Shown here: positions 35,193 to 42,751 of the stretch, piece by piece | Layout of the letters: every line of letters starts with the position of its first letter | Position numbering within the stretch: position 1 is the stretch's first letter | DNA from: Deltaproteobacteria bacterium RIFOXYD12_FULL_56_24 | GTDB taxonomy: Bacteria; Desulfobacterota; Desulfobulbia; Desulfobulbales; Desulfurivibrionaceae | Length of the DNA stretch: 64,000 nucleotides | NCBI GenBank assembly: GCA_001799285.1 | Contig: MGTD01000011.1 | Location: 53,123 to 117,122 of the forward strand | Direction: 5' to 3' | The notes under the pieces: model-generated | Database searches by the model: none | Told to the model about the DNA's origin: nothing | What the model saw: only the letters and a program-made list of their open reading frames with translations | Made by a program: the position numbers and the translations under genes

Positions 35193-36122
35193 ATGAGACG
35201 AAACAAGATCACCATCATCGGCGCGGGCAATGTCGGCGCCACCGCCGCCCACTGGGGTGCCAGCCGGAATCTGGGCGATATCCTTTTGCTGGACGTGGTG
35301 GAAGGGGTGCCCCAGGGCAAGGCCCTGGACCTGTTGCAATCAGGTCCGGTGGACGGGTTCAATAATCGGATCACCGGCTCCAATGACTTCGCCGATCTGG
35401 CCGGTTCCGACGTGGTGATTATCACCGCCGGCCTGGCCCGCAAGCCGGGGATGAGCCGCGACGATCTCCTGGCCAAGAACGTGGCCATTGTCAAGTCCTG
35501 CGCCGAGCAGGTGGCCAAGTATGCCCCGGACTGCGTGCTGATCGTGGTCACCAACCCCATCGACGCCATGGTCTACACGGCATTCAAGGTCACCGGCTTC
35601 CCCAGGGAACGGGTGATCGGCATGGCCGGGGTGCTTGATTCCGCCCGCTACCGCACCTTTCTGGCCGAGGCGTTGGGGGTGGCGCCGCGCGATGTCAACG
35701 CCCTGGTCATGGGCATCCACGGCGACAACATGCTGCCGCTGATCCGGCTGGCCAATGTGGCCGGGGTGCCGGTTACCGATCTCTTGTCCGCTGAAGAATT
35801 GGCCGCTATCGTGCACCGCACTCAGCACGGAGGGGCCGAGATCGTCAACCATCTCAAGACCGGCAGTGCCTTTTACACTCCAGGCCTGGCCGCGGTGGAG
35901 ATGGCCGAGGCGGTCATCACCGACAGCAAGCGGGTATTACCCTGCGCCGCCTATGTGGAGGGGGAGTTCGGCTTCTCCGGCTGTTTTTTAGGGGTGCCGG
36001 TGGTGCTGGGCAACAAAGGAGTGGAGCGGATCATCCAGTTCAAGCTTACCGTCGAGGAGCAGGCGGCCATGGCCGACTCCGAGGCGGCGGTGCGCAAGCA
36101 GATGGCAGCCACTGGACTATAA
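35193..36122 (+). CDS. mdh: Malate dehydrogenase (LDH-like family)
   Basis: NAD-dependent interconversion of malate and oxaloacetate. 309 residues; NAD-binding IIGAGNVGATAAHW, substrate loop ARKPGMSRDDLL with arginines, VVTNPIDAM, GVLDSARYRTFLAE, and the catalytic His in MGIHGDNMLPL. Belongs to the tetrameric LDH-like MDH type. With the pyruvate carboxylase at 44.7-48.2 kb it could form part of a propionate/C4 pathway, as known for Desulfobulbus, but the genes are not linked. Overlaps the next gene by one base. Confidence 0.95.
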   Translation: MRRNKITIIGAGNVGATAAHWGASRNLGDILLLDVVEGVPQGKALDLLQSGPVDGFNNRITGSNDFADLAGSDVVIITAGLARKPGMSRDDLLAKNVAIVKSCAEQVAKYAPDCVLIVVTNPIDAMVYTAFKVTGFPRERVIGMAGVLDSARYRTFLAEALGVAPRDVNALVMGIHGDNMLPLIRLANVAGVPVTDLLSAEELAAIVHRTQHGGAEIVNHLKTGSAFYTPGLAAVEMAEAVITDSKRVLPCAAYVEGEFGFSGCFLGVPVVLGNKGVERIIQFKLTVEEQAAMADSEAAVRKQMAATGL

Positions 36123-38383
36123 TGATGAATCCTCCCCCTTCAATCTCCTCCCTGCTTGCCCGTTTGGGTGAGGCGCGTTTTGGCCTGTTCGATCTGTTGC
36201 CCGATGGTGATCTGGCTGAGAAGCTCATCGGTTTGGCGCTCATCGGGCCGTCGCCTATGCCGGCGGATATGGCCACGGAGCTGACGGTTTTGCTTACCGC
36301 CTTAAACGCCACGGAGACCAAGGATGTCCGGGTGGTTGTTTTCGGAGGGGGGACCGGTCTTTCCAATATCATCGGCGGTGACAGCCGCATCCCTTTCTGG
36401 CCAGCCGATCCTTTTCATGGGCTCAAAGAGGTTTTTCCCGAAACCAGGGCCGTGGTTTGTGTGACCGATGATGGTGGCTCCACCGGTGAACTGCTTAAGG
36501 ATCTGCCCATTATTGCTTTGGGTGATCTCCGCCATGTGTTGCTTTCTTCCGTGCGCCGGCAGAATTTGCAAGAGCAGTATGGCCTTGTTGGCCGGAAGGC
36601 TGTTCGGGTTGTTAAGATGCTGTATCGGCTTTTCAACTACCGTTTCGCGGTCCGGCCTCGTTCTTTACCCGAGTTGCTAAGCGATGCCGATGTAATCCTT
36701 GCTGAGCTGCCAGAGGCTATGAACCGTGGTTTGAGTACTCTGCTGACGTCTCTTTTTGCCGAGCCCCGGTTGTACTCCCAGCTCGATCACCCCCATTGTT
36801 TGGGCAATCTCCTGCTTGCCGCCGCAATTTTTGCCCAGAAAGAGGAGCTAGCGGGTATCTCTCTGCTGGCCGAGCTCATCGGCGCCAATGCCGAGGCGGT
36901 TTATCCCTGTACCACCACGCCGGCCCGGCTGAAAATTCTCTATGGGAATGGGGTACTGGTAAGCGGGGAGTTCAAGTCGAATAAGGCCCGGCGGGGTTCT
37001 CCCGTGGACCGGGTCTTTGTGGAGTTTGCCGCCACCCCCCAGTCGCTGCCCAAGGCGCCGCCTCAGGTGCTGGCTGCCATTGCCGAGGCGGATATCATTC
37101 TTTTCGCCCCTGGCAGCCTGTTCACCAGCATTGTCCCGATCCTGCAGGTCCCGGGCATTGCGCAGGCGATCCGGGATAACGGGCGCGCGCTTAAGATGCT
37201 GGTGACCAACCTCTGGATTCAGGCCGGGGAAACCGATATGGTCCAAGGTTACGGCCATGACGATCACCGGCAGCGATTTTATGTCTCCGATTTGCTTGCT
37301 GCCTATCATCGCAATATCCCCGGCGGGGTGGAGGGGCTTTTTGCCCAGATTCTGGTTCTTGGCCTGCGCGATATCCCGGGCTCCATTCTCCAGCGTTACG
37401 CCCTGGAAAATAAGATGCCCATCTATCTTGATCGGGATAAGGTTCGGGCGATGGGTTTTTCTCCCCTTGAGGCCCGACTCTATGCCCAGACAGATATTGA
37501 ACAGCGTCGGGTGATTCAGCATGATGCCGCTTCTCTGGCCGCGGCGGTGCGGGTCATGTGGGCGATTCGAGATTCCCTTGGCGTGGCTGGGGAGCATCGG
37601 TTTTCCGGGCCTGGCGGTGGGGCGGAGGTACTCTTAGATCCCTTGGGGCAGACGGTCAGCCAGCGTTTTGCTGCTATCCGCCAGCGTTTGCAGACCCTGG
37701 CTATTGGCGAAGAACTGCAGCCGAGGTTGAGCGAGATTTTCTGGCACCATGGGGATATTCCCCTTGCCCATCTTGACCGGGTCGCGGGGATTGCCTTGCT
37801 GGATAAAGAGGAATGGAGCCGGGCCCAGGAGTGGGACACCATCCTTTCCTTCTATGATCCAATTGACCGAATGATCAAGATTCGCAAGGATATCCTTGCG
37901 CTGTCGGACCAGTTCGAGGTGGGGTTGTTGATTGCCTTGGGCCAATCTCTGTTGGGTGATTATGCCGAGGAAAAACGGAGGCTGCCCGTGGAGCGCGACG
38001 GTCTGTCACTGGGTTATGAGTTTCGGCTGGTTCTGCGGGCGGAAGCGCAACGGCACAGTTTTTTCACGGATGCTGAGCTGGCCCGGTACTTGGGTCTGGT
38101 CCGGATGCGGCAGGCGGTCAGCGATCCGCGTCTCTATACCAGGCTGATAAATGGCGATGAAGGTTTTACCCCGCCCGGCCTGCTTTTTGGCCTGATCTAT
38201 GCCTGGTATCTGGACAATCGCTATGTCCGTTTCATCGAACACAAGATGTCCATCGACCGGATGACCTTTTGCGGCCTGATCCCGGAGCAGAAGCGGCTTG
38301 CCGGGCGCAGACAGGCGATGATCAATTTTTTCCGCACCGTGGTTTTCCGTTACCATGCCGAACAGTTGCAGCCTTCAGCGTAA
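36122..38383 (+). CDS. YvcK/CofD-like protein with long C-terminal extension
   Basis: 753 residues, about twice the size of YvcK. The N-terminal part (about 60-430) has VVVFGGGTGLSNII, VCVTDDGGSTGELL, GDLRHVLLSS, and APGSLFTSIVPILQVPGIAQAI, the signatures of the YvcK/CofD fold that binds UDP-GlcNAc or phospholactate-type ligands. Residues ~430-753 are not recognised; they contain helical segments and no membrane segment. Codon use looks less GC-biased than neighbours. The TAA stop is part of a mobile element end; without the element the frame would read about five residues further (ending QGLG). Starts inside the mdh stop. Confidence 0.82.
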   Translation: MMNPPPSISSLLARLGEARFGLFDLLPDGDLAEKLIGLALIGPSPMPADMATELTVLLTALNATETKDVRVVVFGGGTGLSNIIGGDSRIPFWPADPFHGLKEVFPETRAVVCVTDDGGSTGELLKDLPIIALGDLRHVLLSSVRRQNLQEQYGLVGRKAVRVVKMLYRLFNYRFAVRPRSLPELLSDADVILAELPEAMNRGLSTLLTSLFAEPRLYSQLDHPHCLGNLLLAAAIFAQKEELAGISLLAELIGANAEAVYPCTTTPARLKILYGNGVLVSGEFKSNKARRGSPVDRVFVEFAATPQSLPKAPPQVLAAIAEADIILFAPGSLFTSIVPILQVPGIAQAIRDNGRALKMLVTNLWIQAGETDMVQGYGHDDHRQRFYVSDLLAAYHRNIPGGVEGLFAQILVLGLRDIPGSILQRYALENKMPIYLDRDKVRAMGFSPLEARLYAQTDIEQRRVIQHDAASLAAAVRVMWAIRDSLGVAGEHRFSGPGGGAEVLLDPLGQTVSQRFAAIRQRLQTLAIGEELQPRLSEIFWHHGDIPLAHLDRVAGIALLDKEEWSRAQEWDTILSFYDPIDRMIKIRKDILALSDQFEVGLLIALGQSLLGDYAEEKRRLPVERDGLSLGYEFRLVLRAEAQRHSFFTDAELARYLGLVRMRQAVSDPRLYTRLINGDEGFTPPGLLFGLIYAWYLDNRYVRFIEHKMSIDRMTFCGLIPEQKRLAGRRQAMINFFRTVVFRYHAEQLQPSA

Positions 38384-38534
38384 CCGTTCAACGGGGCGGT
38401 CGTCAAAGTACCAAAACCACCGGACTGTAACCGTTCAGCAGTGCCGCAGATTTGGACAAGCGGACCGGCGCTGCGTACCTCATGTACGTAAGCCGGGCCG
38501 ATCGTCCAAAGATGTGGTGCTGCTGAACGGTTAC
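38380..38534 (-). mobile_element. Palindromic MITE-like element, copy 8 (155 bp)
   Basis: Starts GTAACCGTTCAACGGGGC, has the internal motif GTAACCGTTCAGCAGTGCC at 38427, and ends GCTGCTGAACGGTTAC. Flanks CCTTCAGC (38372-38379) and TCTTCAGC (38535-38542) match in 7 of 8. It lies between the convergent YvcK-like and M23 genes, providing the stop of the first; the second's stop is within the right flank. Confidence 0.9.
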
Positions 38535-38537
38535 TCT

Positions 38538-39116
38538 TCAGCCGATCAGGGCTTGGGTTGATCCAGAGGCAGGGGCCAGGGGATCGATAAGCCGGATGCC
38601 GGGGTTGCGCCATAGTCCGGGCCAGTCTAGCTCCGCCACCGGCCAGCCCGGCGCCAGCCAGCCAAGGGAGAGGTGGAGATGATCAGGCGGGGCAGATGAG
38701 CCCCGCATCTTGCCGCATGCCACCTCGGCCAGGGGCGCTTCCGTTGAAACCCGCGCTCCGCACTCTACCAGGGGCCGGATATGGCCATACAAGGAGATAA
38801 GCCTCCAGCCCTGCCCATCCATCACCGGGTGGAGCACCACCAAGGTGCTGCCCAGAAAATCCTCGAACACCGCAATCACCTCCCCAGCCCAGAGCGGCGG
38901 GACCAGGGCCTGCTTCGGCAGTTCCAGCCGCTGGCCTGAACGGTCTGCAAGATACAGCAGGTCAACCCCTTCGTGCGGGTTTTGGCGGGAGCCTTCCTTC
39001 CACCATGCCTGGGTATCCGCAAAGCGCATGCCGGGCAGGACGTGCCAGCCGGTGCAGTCTTCGGCAAGGTGGTTCAGATGCGGGAGGTTGCTGAAAAATG
39101 GGGAGTCCGGGATCAT
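38538..39116 (-). CDS. M23-family metallopeptidase-like protein
   Basis: 192 residues. NPHEGVDLLYL (His and Asp zinc ligands), LISLYGHIRPL and DHLHLSLGW (HxH) form the LytM/M23 zinc site in the expected order. No signal peptide or membrane anchor is seen, which is unusual for a peptidoglycan hydrolase, so it may be intracellular or exported otherwise. Function inferred only from the fold. Single gene, convergent with the YvcK-like gene. Confidence 0.7.
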   Translation of the reverse strand: MIPDSPFFSNLPHLNHLAEDCTGWHVLPGMRFADTQAWWKEGSRQNPHEGVDLLYLADRSGQRLELPKQALVPPLWAGEVIAVFEDFLGSTLVVLHPVMDGQGWRLISLYGHIRPLVECGARVSTEAPLAEVACGKMRGSSAPPDHLHLSLGWLAPGWPVAELDWPGLWRNPGIRLIDPLAPASGSTQALIG

Positions 39117-39227
39117 TGGCTTTAGGGGCAGAGGTGAAGATATCTGGGCAGGTGCGTTTTTGTGTGGCCTTGCGCGAGGTCTTCCACCAGTTCGTGTTCA
39201 ATGGTGAGTTCGACGAAACCCTCCCAC

Positions 39228-39551
39228 CTACAAAGCTGCCAAGGCTGCCTCAGGGGCGTTGTGCAAAATTTTGAGCAGGGCTTTAGCTGCCCCGGTCGGG
39301 CATCTTTTGCCTTGCTCCCAATTCCGGATCGTATCGAGTGATACATCAATGCGCCTGGAGAATTCCGCCTGGCTCAAACCCAGGCGCTTGCGCACCCGGC
39401 GAGCAAACCTTGCCGAATCCTGCATGGCCTCGGCTTCATCGGCGGCCTGTTGAGTTAAAATTTCTTCTTCGCCTGTGGCATCAACGCGGGCGGGATCAAT
39501 GCGCCCCACGGCAAGCGAGGCCGAGTCAATCTTTACGCGTACAGTTTTCAT
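39228..39551 (-). CDS. XRE-type antitoxin next to a broken BrnT
   Basis: 107 residues from MKTVRVKIDSASLAVGRID. The C-terminal half is a helix-turn-helix: RKRLGLSQAEFSRRIDVSLDTIRNWEQGKRCPTG. This arrangement, a short N-terminal region then an XRE domain, is that of antitoxins paired with BrnT/HigB-type toxins. It overlaps the 3' end of the brnT-like frame and stays intact though the toxin is not. It probably represses its own operon. Confidence 0.8.
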   Translation of the reverse strand: MKTVRVKIDSASLAVGRIDPARVDATGEEEILTQQAADEAEAMQDSARFARRVRKRLGLSQAEFSRRIDVSLDTIRNWEQGKRCPTGAAKALLKILHNAPEAALAAL

Positions 39552-39807
39552 AATGTCTAACCTCTCTTTGGTTTGCCTTACGCGCGGAAATAACCCTGAT
39601 CTCATTATGGCGCGGGGTATAGATCAGCACGAAGAGACGGTGTTCTATCCTGCCGGTAAGTTTGTAACGCATCTCCCCGTAGCAATGACGGGTATCGGGC
39701 TGCACAAGGCGATCAGGGTCGAAGAAAGCTCTTGCCGCGTAGGCAAAATCAAATCATCGCTCAAGAAAGCACTTTTCGCTTTTAGCCTCATCCCATTGAA
39801 AATTCAT
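39526..39807 (-). pseudogene. brnT: BrnT-family toxin disrupted by an in-frame stop
   Basis: Read from ATG 39807: MNFQWDEAKSEKCFLER, then TGA at 39754-39756, then FDFAYAARAFFDPDR ... EHRLFVLIYTPRHN, RVISARKANQREVRHYEN and a stop at 39526-39528. This is a full BrnT (RNase-fold toxin) except for one codon, where a glycine (GGA) is usual in the family, so GGA to TGA is the simplest lesion. The remaining frame is undamaged, suggesting a recent mutation or a sequencing error. The antitoxin is intact downstream. Confidence 0.85.
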
Positions 39808-39904
39808 GGCTAAGTGTAGCTCATTGGCCTACAGATGGCAAATTTTTTCTTTTTCCCCCGCGTATACGCACAAGGCGAAGAAAAGACAAAAAGACAAAAA
39901 GCTG

Positions 39905-40026
39905 CTCCGCTGTGTCTCCCATCATTCAATGGTAACATTCTGGTTGGCCATTGCACGGATGTCGTTACTTGGACGTGCCGTAAGGTAGCTGATAACTGAT
40001 GTTTCGATATACACTTTAGCTTTCAA
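39905..40026 (-). pseudogene. Remnant of a PIN-domain toxin-like gene
   Basis: From a TTG at 40026, with GGAGGG four bases upstream, the frame reads KAKVYIETSVISYLTARPSN and ends at TGA 39922-39924. That N terminus matches PIN-domain proteins of the VYIETSVISYLTARPS type. After the stop the frame continues WETQRSS, the expected next segment (usually ...REWWETQR), so TGG became TGA, and then runs into T-rich tandem sequence without homology. The rest is deleted. 39835-39905 and 40027-40167 hold nothing I can support. Confidence 0.7.
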
Positions 40027-40167
40027 AATACCCTCCAGAAGCCTAGTGCCATTCTGAGTGAATTCAGGGGGCAATTTATTTTTCCACCAACAAACTGAAG
40101 AAAAATGGCAAGCCTCAAGTACTTAAGAAATCTCATACATCTAAATTGTCAAAATTTGTGAGGGCAG

Positions 40168-40932
40168 TTACCGAAGTCCGGCGATAAAAGGTCCCACTTC
40201 CTCTGGACCTTTTTCTTCCACCAACCTGATGGTGGCGGTGCCGATTACTGCAATATCCGCCTTGCCGGTGAGAATTTGCACGTCTTCCCGACTGCTGATG
40301 CCAAAACCCACAGCAAGCGGCATGCTTGTTGCCCTGCGGCAGCGGGCCAGGTAAGCGTCGAAGGAGGCGTTGAAATCGGTCTTGCTGCCGGTAACGCCCC
40401 GGCGGGCTACGCAGTAGATGAATCCGGCCCCATGCCCGGCCAGGGTCCGCATTCGCTCCTCGGTGCTGGTGGGGGCGAAGATCTGGATGGGGGCAAGAGC
40501 AAATTCACTGGCCAGGCTAAGATACTCCTCGCCTTCCTCCGGCGGCAGATCGGGGATGATGCAGCCCTTGATCCCGATCTCCTTGGCTTTGCGCAGGAAA
40601 TCCTCCAAGCCGTACTTGAAGAGGATGTTGTAGTAGGTCATGAACAGAAAGGGGATTTCGTATTGCGCTGCCATCTCCGCGGCAAAGGCCAGGCAGTCGG
40701 CGACCTTGGTCCCCCCGGCGATGGCTTCCTGGTTGGCCTTGATGATCATGGGTCCGTCGGCCATGGGCTCGGAAAAGGGGATCTGCAGTTCGATAACGTC
40801 CACCCCGTTTTCCACCATCTGGCGGATCACCTCGCGGTTTACCGCAAAGGAGGGGTAGCCCAGGACCAGATGGGTCATGAGCAGGATCTCTTTTTTGCGC
40901 CGGGCCTCCCGGAGTTGTTCAGCGAGCTGCAT
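40168..40932 (-). CDS. trpA: Tryptophan synthase alpha chain
   Basis: Cleaves indole-3-glycerol phosphate to indole and G3P. 254 residues; the catalytic Glu and Asp lie in DVIELQIPFSEPMADGP, and the phosphate-binding loops in FIYCVARRGVTG and PLAVGFGISSRED. Starting at MQLAEQLREA (40932) overlaps the trpB stop by 14 bp. The other trp genes are absent from the window. Confidence 0.94.
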   Translation of the reverse strand: MQLAEQLREARRKKEILLMTHLVLGYPSFAVNREVIRQMVENGVDVIELQIPFSEPMADGPMIIKANQEAIAGGTKVADCLAFAAEMAAQYEIPFLFMTYYNILFKYGLEDFLRKAKEIGIKGCIIPDLPPEEGEEYLSLASEFALAPIQIFAPTSTEERMRTLAGHGAGFIYCVARRGVTGSKTDFNASFDAYLARCRRATSMPLAVGFGISSREDVQILTGKADIAVIGTATIRLVEEKGPEEVGPFIAGLR

Positions 40933-42151
40933 ATTCCTCTCCCTTTTTCCGGATGAACTCCTTCCAGGACGGATCATCAAAGGCATGGGCAATGGTGAAG
41001 ATATCCTTGTCGCCACGGCCGGACTGGTTGATGACAATGGCCTGGTCGCCGTTCAGCTCGCCCGCTTCTTTAAAGGCCTGGACAAAGGCGTGGGTGGATT
41101 CGAGAGCCGGGATGATCCCTTCCTTTTTGATGGTGAGATCAAGGGCCGTCATGACCTCCTGGTCGGTGGCCGCGGCAAAACGGACCCTGCCTTTTTCCCA
41201 GAGGTCGGTGAGCAGGGGAGAAACCCCGATGTAATCAAGACCCGCAGCCACCGAATGGGTGTCGCGCATCTGGCCGTCGGCGTCCTGAAGAAACATGGTT
41301 TTGTAGCCCTGGGCTACGCCGGGCGAGGCGTCGGCGCTGGCGAGCCGGGCGGCGTGCTGGCCGGTGTCAAGCCCCTTGCCGCCTGCTTCCACCCCGATCA
41401 ACTCTACGGACGGGTCGGCCAGAAAACCCTGGAAGATGCCCATGGCATTGGAGCCGCCGCCCACGCAGGCATAGACCCTGGCCGGGAGTCTGCCGTGGAC
41501 CGCGAGGATCTGTTTGCGCGCCTCCTGGCCGATGATCGACTGGAACCAGGCCACCATCTCCGGAAAGGGGTGCGGCCCGCAGACCGTGCCCATCACGTAA
41601 TGGGTGGTGTCCATGTTGGAAACCCAGTCGCGGAAGGCTTCGTTGATGGCATCCTTGAGGGTGCGGCTGCCGGTGGTCACCGGAACCACGGTGGCGCCGA
41701 GCTTCTCCATCCAGAAGACATTGGGCCGCTGGCGGTGTACATCTTCCTCGCCCATGTAGATGGTGCAGGCAAAGCCGAACTTGGCGGCCATGGTGGCGCA
41801 GGCCACCCCGTGTTGGCCCGCGCCGGTCTCCGCGATCACCCTGGTCTTGCCCATGCGCTTGACCAGCAAGCCCTGGCCCATGACGTTGTTGGCCTTGTGC
41901 GCCCCGGTGTGGTTGAGATCCTCGCGCTTGATGAAGATTTGTGCCCCGCCGAAGTGACGGCTCAGGTTCTCAGCGTAAGTGAGGGGAGTGGGCCGGCAGG
42001 AATAAGAACCCATCAGGTCGAGGTATTCCTGCCAGAAGGCCGGGTCTGCCTTGGCCCTGGCGTAGACCTCCCGCAGTTCCCGGAAGGTTTCGTACAGCAC
42101 TTCCGGGATATAGGCGCCGCCCCATTGTCCAAAATAGCCGGGTTTGTTCAT
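40919..42151 (-). CDS. trpB: Tryptophan synthase beta chain
   Basis: PLP enzyme joining indole and serine. 410 residues; PLP lysine in LNHTGAHKANNVMGQ, catalytic EDLNHTG and the glycine-rich phosphate loop CVGGGSNAMGIFQGF are seen. Starts 10 bp from a mobile element, whose imperfect target repeat ATATCC lies just before the start, so the element occupies the 5' leader. Confidence 0.95.
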   Translation of the reverse strand: MNKPGYFGQWGGAYIPEVLYETFRELREVYARAKADPAFWQEYLDLMGSYSCRPTPLTYAENLSRHFGGAQIFIKREDLNHTGAHKANNVMGQGLLVKRMGKTRVIAETGAGQHGVACATMAAKFGFACTIYMGEEDVHRQRPNVFWMEKLGATVVPVTTGSRTLKDAINEAFRDWVSNMDTTHYVMGTVCGPHPFPEMVAWFQSIIGQEARKQILAVHGRLPARVYACVGGGSNAMGIFQGFLADPSVELIGVEAGGKGLDTGQHAARLASADASPGVAQGYKTMFLQDADGQMRDTHSVAAGLDYIGVSPLLTDLWEKGRVRFAAATDQEVMTALDLTIKKEGIIPALESTHAFVQAFKEAGELNGDQAIVINQSGRGDKDIFTIAHAFDDPSWKEFIRKKGEEYAAR

Positions 42152-42161
42152 GGTAATATCC

Positions 42162-42312
42162 TAAGCGGTCACAGGGCGCCACATCTTGCGGCGATCGGTC
42201 CGGCTCACGTACTTGAGTACGCATCGCCGACCCGCTTGCCGCAATCTGCACCACCCTGTGACCGCTTGCTCTGTGGTTATTTGCCCTTCGGGGCCTACCC
42301 CGTGATTAGTTT
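42162..42312 (+). mobile_element. Palindromic MITE-like element, copy 9 (type 2, decayed ends)
   Basis: TAAGCGGTCACAGGGCGCC ... ACCCTGTGACCGCTTG, then the spacer GTGGTTATTTGCCC...CCCCGTGATTAG. The hairpin tip is CACGTACTTGAGTACG, with changes from other copies that keep it self-complementary. Flanks TAATATCC and CGATATCC match in 6 of 8, fitting an older insertion. It lies in the trpBA leader. Confidence 0.8.
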
Positions 42313-42458
42313 CGATATCCTTGTCGCCTGACCGGCGCATCTCTTGTATAGGTCTTTCAAGGTCGATACAATACTCCATTTTTCGCAGGTTAGACAAGGG
42401 GAAGAAGAAAAGACTCTAAAAAACCGGGTGCGGTTCCGGGATAAATGTCGGAATTTTT

Positions 42459-42541
42459 GTAACTATCCAGCTTGAGGCCATAACGTAGCGAAGTTCGATT
42501 TTTCTTGTGGAGCGCGGGCATGTTTCCCGGTTATATTGTCT
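42459..42541. repeat. Degenerate end of a type-1 palindromic element
   Basis: GTAACTATCCAGCTTGAGGC (42459 on) matches the first 20 bases of the copy in hgcB with one substitution, but the following sequence diverges and no opposite end is evident. The rest of 42313-42751 outside the repeats contains no gene I can support. Confidence 0.5.
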
Positions 42542-42543
42542 GC

Positions 42544-42709
42544 GCATACCCAAGGGGTATAAGTTTCGTTTGAGCAAGGCGAGTTGCTCAACTCAGCTAT
42601 GCACCCAAGGGGTATAAGTTTCGTTTGAGCAAGGCGAGTTGCTCAACTCAGCTATGCACCCAAAGGGTATAAGTTTCGTGTGAGCAGGCGAGCTGCTCAA
42701 CTCAGCTAT
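42544..42709 (-). repeat. Three tandem copies of the 55-bp nested module
   Basis: Units at about 42544-42600, 42601-42655 and 42656-42709 (57, 55 and 54 bp) each read GCACCCAAGGGGTATAAG...CTCAACTCAGCTAT. The first two are nearly identical. The same module occurs singly inside copies 2, 4, 6 and twice in copy 10. Each has a small internal hairpin, TTGAGCA...TGCTCAA. Confidence 0.92.
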
Positions 42710-42751
42710 AACCTCGCCTCTCTTCCCGTGTGATTCAATGGAGATTTTGAT

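Noticed and set aside
39754..39756. Selenocysteine in BrnT
   Set aside because: The family has glycine there rather than cysteine, so a nonsense mutation is far likelier.
42544..42709. CRISPR array
   Set aside because: Three adjoining 54-57 bp units without unique spacers; the same unit is dispersed elsewhere inside palindromic elements, and no cas genes are nearby.
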